Shown here: positions 12,858 through 16,669 of the stretch, piece by piece | Layout of the letters: each line of letters begins with the position of its first letter | Numbering within the stretch: position 1 is the first letter of the stretch | The notes under the pieces: generated by a model | Told to the model about the DNA's origin: nothing | Seen by the model: the letters and a program-made list of their open reading frames with translations, nothing else | The model's database searches: none | Assembly: GCA_017553815.1 (NCBI GenBank) | Contig: JAFZJT010000107.1 | Location: 1-16,669, forward strand | DNA: 16,669 nucleotides | Reading direction: 5' to 3' | Origin: Clostridia bacterium | GTDB taxonomy: Bacteria; Bacillota_A; Clostridia; Christensenellales; CAG-138 | Translations under genes and position numbers: made by a program

Positions 12858-13895
12858 ATGAACTGTTTCGATGAAAAATACTGCTTATCTTCCTTCGAGC
12901 GTCTGCTTGAAAAGGACAGCACCACGGGTCAGTACGAGGAAGTGCAGGCGCTTCTCTTGGAGATGCTCGACGGGATCGGCGTTCCCTACGAGGTGACCCG
13001 CAAGGGCGGCGTTATCGCGAACCTCGGCGGTGAGGGCGAGGCGCTTGCCGTGACAGCGCATCTCGACGATATCGGCCTCATGGTGCGCCATGTGAACGCG
13101 GACGGCACGCTGAACGTCTGCGCCGTGGGCGGTCTGTACCCGTTCTACTGCGTAACGGAGAACGTTCGCATCCATACGCGCGACGGCAAGGTCTACACGG
13201 GCTCGATATGCCGCACGCCGAACAGCGTTCACGTTACCGAGGAGGAGCTTCGCGTGGCTCTGCCCGACTACCGCACGAACGTTTGCGTTGTGCTCGATGA
13301 GGATGTGAAATCGGCCGCCGACACCCATGCGCTCGGCATCGACACCGGCGATATGATAGCGCTCTATCCGCGCTTTGAGTACACCGCGAGCGGCTATATC
13401 AAATCCCGCTTCATCGACGACAAGGCCTGCGCCGCCGTGCTTCTTGCCGCTATGAAGCGCATCAAGGAGCAGGGAGTAAAGCTGAACCGCAAGGTATACG
13501 CCTATTTTGCGATGTATGAGGAGATCGGCCACGGCACCGTGTACCTTCCCGAGGACGTTAAGGATATCCTCGCAATAGATATCGCGCCGACGGGCTCCGA
13601 GCAGAATTCTGACGAAAAGAAGGTCTCCATCTTCTGCAAGGATTCCCGCTTCCCCTACCATTGGGGCATGACGAACGAGCTTCGCGAGGCGGCGAAGGCT
13701 TCGGGCGCGGATTTCGTTATGGATATCTTCACCCCGCATTACGGCACGGACTGCGATCCGAGCGTGCTCGCGGGATACGATATCCGCCATGCCGCCATCG
13801 GCCCCGGCACTGCGAACAGCCACGGCTACGAGCGTACGCATATAAAGGGGCTTGAGAACACCTATAAGCTGCTTATGGCGTATATCACGAAATAA
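12858..13895 (+). CDS. M42 family metallo-aminopeptidase
   Basis: A 345-residue aminopeptidase of the M42 (glutamyl aminopeptidase/TET-type) family, expected to form large cytoplasmic oligomers that trim peptides. The two-metal site is intact: His68 and Asp70 in TAHLDDIGL, Asp187/188 in FIDDKAC, Glu221-Glu222 in MYEEIGHG, Asp241 in AIDIAP and the C-terminal His in YERTHIKGLENT. The length is typical. AGGAGAG lies about six bases before the ATG. A strong terminator (13919-13952) ends the unit 24 bases after the stop. The exact residue preference (Glu/Asp, Leu or Lys) cannot be read from the sequence. Confidence 0.93.
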   Translation: MNCFDEKYCLSSFERLLEKDSTTGQYEEVQALLLEMLDGIGVPYEVTRKGGVIANLGGEGEALAVTAHLDDIGLMVRHVNADGTLNVCAVGGLYPFYCVTENVRIHTRDGKVYTGSICRTPNSVHVTEEELRVALPDYRTNVCVVLDEDVKSAADTHALGIDTGDMIALYPRFEYTASGYIKSRFIDDKACAAVLLAAMKRIKEQGVKLNRKVYAYFAMYEEIGHGTVYLPEDVKDILAIDIAPTGSEQNSDEKKVSIFCKDSRFPYHWGMTNELREAAKASGADFVMDIFTPHYGTDCDPSVLAGYDIRHAAIGPGTANSHGYERTHIKGLENTYKLLMAYITK

Positions 13896-13918
13896 TTATT
13901 CTATTTCAAATAATGTAG

Positions 13919-13952
13919 AAGTCTGCATCCCCGATTTTGATGCAGACTTTTT
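13919..13952 (+). terminator. Intrinsic terminator after the M42 peptidase gene
   Basis: An 11-base-pair perfect stem AAGTCTGCATC/GATGCAGACTT (13919-13929 and 13939-13949), a nine-base loop and a T run to 13952. Confidence 0.92.
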
Positions 13953-14016
13953 CCTATGTGAGCGCATCACTGAGGCGGATGCGCTCCATATTTGTATTGT
14001 GCGTGAAAAATCACGA

Positions 14017-14523
14017 CTAATTCTTGCTGCTCAAATTATCGATAGCTCCGACGATGCGATCAGTTTGTTCACGTGTGTTCGTATCGGCAAGGCGGTTTGA
14101 AATCAATGCATTGATCTGCTTTTCAGCCAGCTCTGCCTTATTCTTATCGAAAATAAAGAAATCTATGAGCTTGCTGCGACCCGATGTCATGTTGACTTGA
14201 AGCTGAATCTCAAATGCATCCAAAATCCAGTTTGCTCCGATTATAAGTATTATCAGGCCGCCGATAAAACCGCCCTTTGAAAACATTGCAGAAAAGCCCG
14301 CAATAGCTGCGATAACGCCTAACAAGAGTTTGAGCAGCTTCAACTTGAAATTGCTTGTTACAGATGAGATTTGGTTGATCGGAACGTTTTCCTTCTTCGA
14401 GCCCAATGGTATCAATCCCAAAACCGTGTTCGGTTTAGTAAACTTAATGAAGTTCTGCTCATTTTGGATCGAACCTTTGAGGTAAAACGTTAGTAACGAT
14501 GTGACATAGTGGATAGTTTCCAT
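14017..14523 (-). CDS. Hypothetical membrane protein, possible PH-like domain split by a membrane hairpin
   Basis: A 168-residue protein not assigned to a family. A very strong ribosome binding site (AGGAGGAG) lies about eight bases before the ATG. Residues 1-60 are strand-rich (KGSIQNEQNFIKFTKPNTVLGLIPLGSKKENVPINQISSV), resembling the start of bacterial PH-like domains. Two close membrane helices follow (about 63-81 and 84-101). Then come strands IQLQVNMTSG and IDFFIFDKNKAELAEKQINALI, which look like the second half of such a domain with its closing helix. The polar tail is probably flexible. The DNA is visibly richer in A and T than the flanking operons, which suggests acquisition. It diverges from an RHH regulator gene and shares its control region. 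Confidence 0.82.
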   Translation of the reverse strand: METIHYVTSLLTFYLKGSIQNEQNFIKFTKPNTVLGLIPLGSKKENVPINQISSVTSNFKLKLLKLLLGVIAAIAGFSAMFSKGGFIGGLIILIIGANWILDAFEIQLQVNMTSGRSKLIDFFIFDKNKAELAEKQINALISNRLADTNTREQTDRIVGAIDNLSSKN

Positions 14524-14575
14524 GTGTTTACTCCTCCTAATCCGCTTTGGACTTTATCTCAAAATTAAATAAGAT

Positions 14576-14634
14576 TAAATCCTATTTTATACTACTTTAT
14601 CCTACTTGTCAATCTTTTTTCGTATTTTATCCTA
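14576..14634. promoter_or_regulatory. TTTATCCTA iterons across divergent promoters (probable RHH operator)
   Basis: Direct repeats TAAATCCTA (14576-14584), TTTATACTA (14586-14594), TTTATCCTA (14596-14604) and TTTATCCTA (14626-14634) start at intervals of 10, 10 and 30 bases, so all face the same side of the helix. The second overlaps the -10 box, and the third lies in the spacer, of the minus promoter; the fourth overlaps the plus -10 box. Ribbon-helix-helix repressors of the omega/CopG type are known to bind such phased short repeats, and an RHH gene starts next door at 14660. Confidence 0.7.
14584..14612 (-). promoter_or_regulatory. Sigma-A promoter of the membrane protein gene at 14017-14523
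   Basis: Minus-strand TTGACA (14607-14612), a 17-base spacer and TAAAAT (14584-14589), a near-consensus promoter about 60 bases upstream of the ATG. On the plus strand the same spot reads TTGTCAA, and a TATAAT (14633-14638) for the RHH gene lies 21 bases further on, a poor spacing that suggests a weak or regulated promoter. Confidence 0.88.
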
Positions 14635-14659
14635 TAATAGACTTGAGGTGATGCGAGTA

Positions 14660-14821
14660 ATGAAACCGCTTAAAGAAAAAATCAGCATTACGATAGATGC
14701 AGACATACTTGAGCGCATCCGTGTCGAGGCAGAGCGTGACGAACGCTCGCTTTCCCAGTATATCAATCTTGTTCTGCGCGAACACATTCGGAGTATTGAT
14801 GTGAATGAAAATGATAGTTAG
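14660..14821 (+). CDS. Ribbon-helix-helix (CopG/Arc-type) transcription regulator
   Basis: A 53-residue protein with the RHH fold: strand KISITID (7-13), helix 1 ADILERIRVEAERDE (14-28), the turn RSLSQYINLVLREHI with helix 2 (29-43) and a short acidic tail. Such proteins dimerise, pair their strands and insert them in the DNA major groove at short repeats. The ATG at 14660 is preferred because GAGGTG ends nine bases before it; an in-frame ATG at 14651 directly abuts that site and is unlikely. The iterons around its own promoter suggest autoregulation and control of the divergent membrane protein. An antitoxin role is possible, but no toxin gene follows; a terminator comes 17 bases after the stop. 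Confidence 0.85.
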   Translation: MKPLKEKISITIDADILERIRVEAERDERSLSQYINLVLREHIRSIDVNENDS

Positions 14822-14838
14822 ACCCGGCTTTTCTCCCG

Positions 14839-14872
14839 CGGCGCGCTTCCCTCTTGGCGTGCGCCGTTTTTT
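14839..14872 (+). terminator. Intrinsic terminator after the RHH gene
   Basis: Stem CGGCGCGC/GTGCGCCG (14839-14846 and 14859-14866, one G-T pair) followed by six T (14867-14872). Confidence 0.88.
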
Positions 14873-14946
14873 GAATTCGCCGATAAAAAATGCCGTATGC
14901 TTTGTCATTTCAAGCGGGCGGGAAAAAACGAAAATTTATTCTATTC

Positions 14947-14978
14947 TTTAAGTTGGATTTAAGATTTCGGGATAAAAT
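14947..14978 (+). promoter_or_regulatory. htrA promoter region with 11-bp-spaced TTTAAG repeats
   Basis: TAAAAT (14973-14978) is a good -10 box, but no -35 box stands at the normal distance. In its place are two direct repeats TTTAAG (14947-14952 and 14958-14963) separated by five bases. This spacing is typical of half-sites for OmpR/PhoB-family response regulators, so htrA may need an activator. The strong AAGGAGG RBS ends about nine bases before the ATG. Confidence 0.5.
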
Positions 14979-15012
14979 AAAGGGATAGCAAAGAAAAAGG
15001 AGGCATTCTGCC

Positions 15013-16389
15013 ATGTATGAAAACGAAAACTACGGCGCGCAAAACGAATACCGTGCCGAGCCCGTGAGGGCGAAGAAGAAAAAGAGCAACGGGATCGCTC
15101 GAATGCTCTGCACTTTCGTTCTGTGCGGAATCCTGTTCGGCGCGGTCGCAGCGGCGGCGTTCTACGGAGTGAGCTCGCTCTTCAAGGGCAAACCGGTCGA
15201 GACCGATAAGACGGGGACCGAGATTACGGCGGTTCCCGTCGAGACCGACGCTCCCGCCGTTTCCGACAAGACCGAAAACAGCGGCATCTCCACCGTTACC
15301 TACTCCCCAAGCCCGGGTTCCGAATCCAGGACGCTGGACGTTAGCGATATCGCCGAGAGCGCGATGCCCGCGATGGTATCCATCACGAATATCAGCGTTC
15401 AGGAGGTTCAGAGCTACTTCGGCTTATTCGGCTGGGGTCAATCCCAGACCCAGCAACTCAAGTCGAGCGGCAGCGGCATCATCATCGGAACGAACGACAC
15501 CGAGCTTCTGATCGTTACAAACAACCACGTTATCGAGGACGCGACCACCCTTTCCGTGTGCTTCGTGGACGACGAGGCCTGCGCCGCCACCGTCAAGGGC
15601 ACCGACCCCGACAACGACCTTGCGGTCATCGCAGTCAGGCTTTCGGATATCAAGGACAGCACCGCAAGCGTTATAAAGCAGGCCAAGATAGGCAATTCCG
15701 ATTCGCTCAAGGTGGGCCAGCAGGTCGTGGCGATCGGTAACGCGCTCGGCTACGGACAGTCCGTCACCACGGGCATAGTCAGCGCCATCGGCCGAAGGAT
15801 CGACACCACCGACGCTATCATGATACAGACCGACGCCGCCATCAACCCCGGCAACTCGGGCGGCGCGCTACTGAATATGAACGGCGAGCTTATCGGCATC
15901 AACTCCGCAAAATTCAGCTCCACCGACGTTGAGGGCATGGGCTACGCGATCTCCATCACCCCCGCAACTCCGATAATCGATGATCTTATGAACCGCACCA
16001 CGCGCGAGAAGGTCTCGGATGAAAACGCCTCCTATCTCGGCGTTCGCGGCGAGGACATCACCTCGAGCATCTCCGCTTCATACGGCATCCCGCAGGGCGT
16101 TTACGTCACCTCTTTGACCGCGAACGGCCCCGCTGCCGATGCGGGCATCACCGCCAAGAGCATCATCACCCATTTCGACGGCATCCGCGTTACGAGCCTT
16201 TCAAACCTTGAAAACCGCCTGCAGTATTATGCGGCGGGCGAAACGGTCGAAATCACCGTCCAGGTGCTCGAAGGGCATGAATACGTTGAAAAAACGCTGA
16301 ACGTAACGCTCGGAAAAGCCTCGGACTATCAGAGTCAGGGCGGCTACGGCTACGGTTACGGCGGAGGCTACGGCTACGGAAGACCGTAA
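15013..16389 (+). CDS. htrA: HtrA/DegP-type membrane-anchored serine protease with PDZ domain
   Basis: A 458-residue protein-quality protease, expected on the outer face of the cell membrane. Residues 1-30 are cytoplasmic with a basic patch (RAKKKKSNG), 31-53 form one membrane helix, and 58-110 are a Thr/Pro/Glu-rich linker. The trypsin-like domain has the full catalytic triad: His172 in VTNNHVIEDA, Asp202 in DPDNDLAVIAV and Ser282 in NPGNSGGALLN. A PDZ domain occupies about 342-435 (YLGVRGEDI, GVYVTSLTANGPAADAGI). The tail is unusual: GGYGYGYGGGYGYGRP, glycine/tyrosine-rich, not part of the standard family. It is a single-gene unit with a strong AAGGAGG site, a possible response-regulator-controlled promoter and a terminator at 16442-16481. 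Paralogues in Bacillus are induced by secretion stress. Confidence 0.96.
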   Translation: MYENENYGAQNEYRAEPVRAKKKKSNGIARMLCTFVLCGILFGAVAAAAFYGVSSLFKGKPVETDKTGTEITAVPVETDAPAVSDKTENSGISTVTYSPSPGSESRTLDVSDIAESAMPAMVSITNISVQEVQSYFGLFGWGQSQTQQLKSSGSGIIIGTNDTELLIVTNNHVIEDATTLSVCFVDDEACAATVKGTDPDNDLAVIAVRLSDIKDSTASVIKQAKIGNSDSLKVGQQVVAIGNALGYGQSVTTGIVSAIGRRIDTTDAIMIQTDAAINPGNSGGALLNMNGELIGINSAKFSSTDVEGMGYAISITPATPIIDDLMNRTTREKVSDENASYLGVRGEDITSSISASYGIPQGVYVTSLTANGPAADAGITAKSIITHFDGIRVTSLSNLENRLQYYAAGETVEITVQVLEGHEYVEKTLNVTLGKASDYQSQGGYGYGYGGGYGYGRP

Positions 16390-16441
16390 ATCGGAATGAA
16401 GAACTCTCAAAGGTTTTCCTTTGATAAAAATGAACTAAGCA

Positions 16442-16481
16442 AGGTCTGCGCGAACAAGGGCGTTAGCGCAGATCTTTTCTT
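16442..16481 (+). terminator. Intrinsic terminator after htrA
   Basis: Ten-base-pair stem AGGTCTGCGC/GCGCAGATCT (16442-16451 and 16466-16475, one G-T pair) followed by TTTTCTT. A smaller perfect hairpin TCAAAGG/CCTTTGA lies at 16407-16424. Confidence 0.88.
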
Positions 16482-16528
16482 ATGCTATAGCCTTTTGCGC
16501 CGCGCTCAAATGCAACTGTATTTTTCTC

Positions 16529-16669
16529 GGCTCTACTCCCAAAATCGTAAAAATGTGGTATACTTAACTACATGGAAACACTAATCAAGGGGATACCGGA
16601 GTTATTCGGCAAGTCAATAGGGATTGAAGAGCCGTGGTACATCCGCAGCATAGAAACGAAGAACGACGA
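16529..16669 (+). mobile_element. Left end of an ISL3-like insertion sequence (runs off window)
   Basis: A GG-starting terminus, GGCTCTACTCCCAAAATCG (16529-16547), resembles ISL3-family inverted repeats. It lies about 25 bases upstream of the transposase start, which has a TATACT -10 box between. If this is the end, the T-rich eight bases 16521-16528 would be the target duplication. The right end is outside the window, so the boundary is unproven. Confidence 0.55.
16572..16669 (+). CDS. Transposase, ISL3-like, N-terminal part (runs off window)
   Basis: The ATG at 16572 opens a frame that runs off the right edge. The visible 32 residues include LFGKSIGIEEPWYIRSIE, which fits the start of ISL3-family DDE transposases (a short helix, then a G-I-x-x-P-W-Y/F-V/I motif before the zinc-binding region). 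No ribosome binding site is obvious; TATACT sits about ten bases upstream, so the leader would be very short. The catalytic domain lies outside the window, and the family call rests on this short motif only. Confidence 0.65.
   Translation, partial: METLIKGIPELFGKSIGIEEPWYIRSIETKND

Noticed and set aside
13852..14100. Open frame of 82 codons on the plus strand
   Set aside because: It overlaps the end of the M42 gene, runs through a strong terminator hairpin and then lies opposite the membrane protein gene.
16396..16584. Open frame of 62 codons after htrA
   Set aside because: It crosses the terminator stem and the IS end and has no start signal.

Overview
The window looks like chromosomal DNA from a Gram-positive member of the Bacillota, most likely an uncultured, sporulation-lineage Clostridia. 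The basis is a sigma-H (Spo0H) gene in the mrnC-rlmB-x-sigH order known from Bacillus and Clostridia, sigma-A type promoters (TTGACA-17-TAAAAT), strong AGGAGG ribosome binding sites and frequent GTG/TTG starts. The base composition is moderately GC-rich. No species can be named.

Layout. 1-250: the start of an unrecognised minus-strand gene behind two paralogous intrinsic terminators. 359-543: a tRNA-Arg(ACG) gene with its own promoter and terminator. 717-2850: a minus-strand operon of an alanyl-tRNA editing protein (AlaX) and truA. 3090-4137: two uncharacterised genes. 4138-4518: a gene-free stretch with intergenic repeats and a promoter built like a MerR-type target. 4519-6393: a tight plus-strand cassette of two GNAT acetyltransferases, a metallo-beta-lactamase-fold hydrolase and a small DUF3784-like membrane protein. 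6423-7618: a reverse transcriptase gene interrupted by one -1 frameshift. 7687-10778: the minus-strand operon mrnC, rlmB, a small HExxH protein and sigH. 10944-13895: plus-strand METTL25-like methyltransferase, pyroglutamyl peptidase and an M42 aminopeptidase. 14017-14821: a divergent pair (membrane protein and ribbon-helix-helix regulator) sharing a repeat-filled promoter region. 15013-16389: an HtrA-type membrane serine protease. 16529-end: the left end of an ISL3-like insertion sequence.

How the genes fit together. Much of the window is RNA metabolism: AlaX clears mischarged tRNA(Ala), TruA modifies tRNA, Mini-III matures 23S rRNA, RlmB methylates 23S rRNA, and sigH shares the latter operon. 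Pcp and the M42 peptidase could act together in peptide breakdown. HtrA would handle damaged proteins outside the membrane.

Most notable points: RlmB carries a 194-residue N-terminal array of arginine-rich 12-residue repeats; the slot normally held by yacP/rae1 holds an HExxH protein; the reverse transcriptase is split just before its YSDD motif; helically phased TTTATCCTA iterons cover both promoters of the RHH/membrane-protein pair; and an intergenic hairpin-plus-heptad repeat family has compensatory arm changes. No CRISPR array or prophage was seen. Nothing here proves a new defence system; the reverse transcriptase is the only candidate and it appears broken in this sequence.
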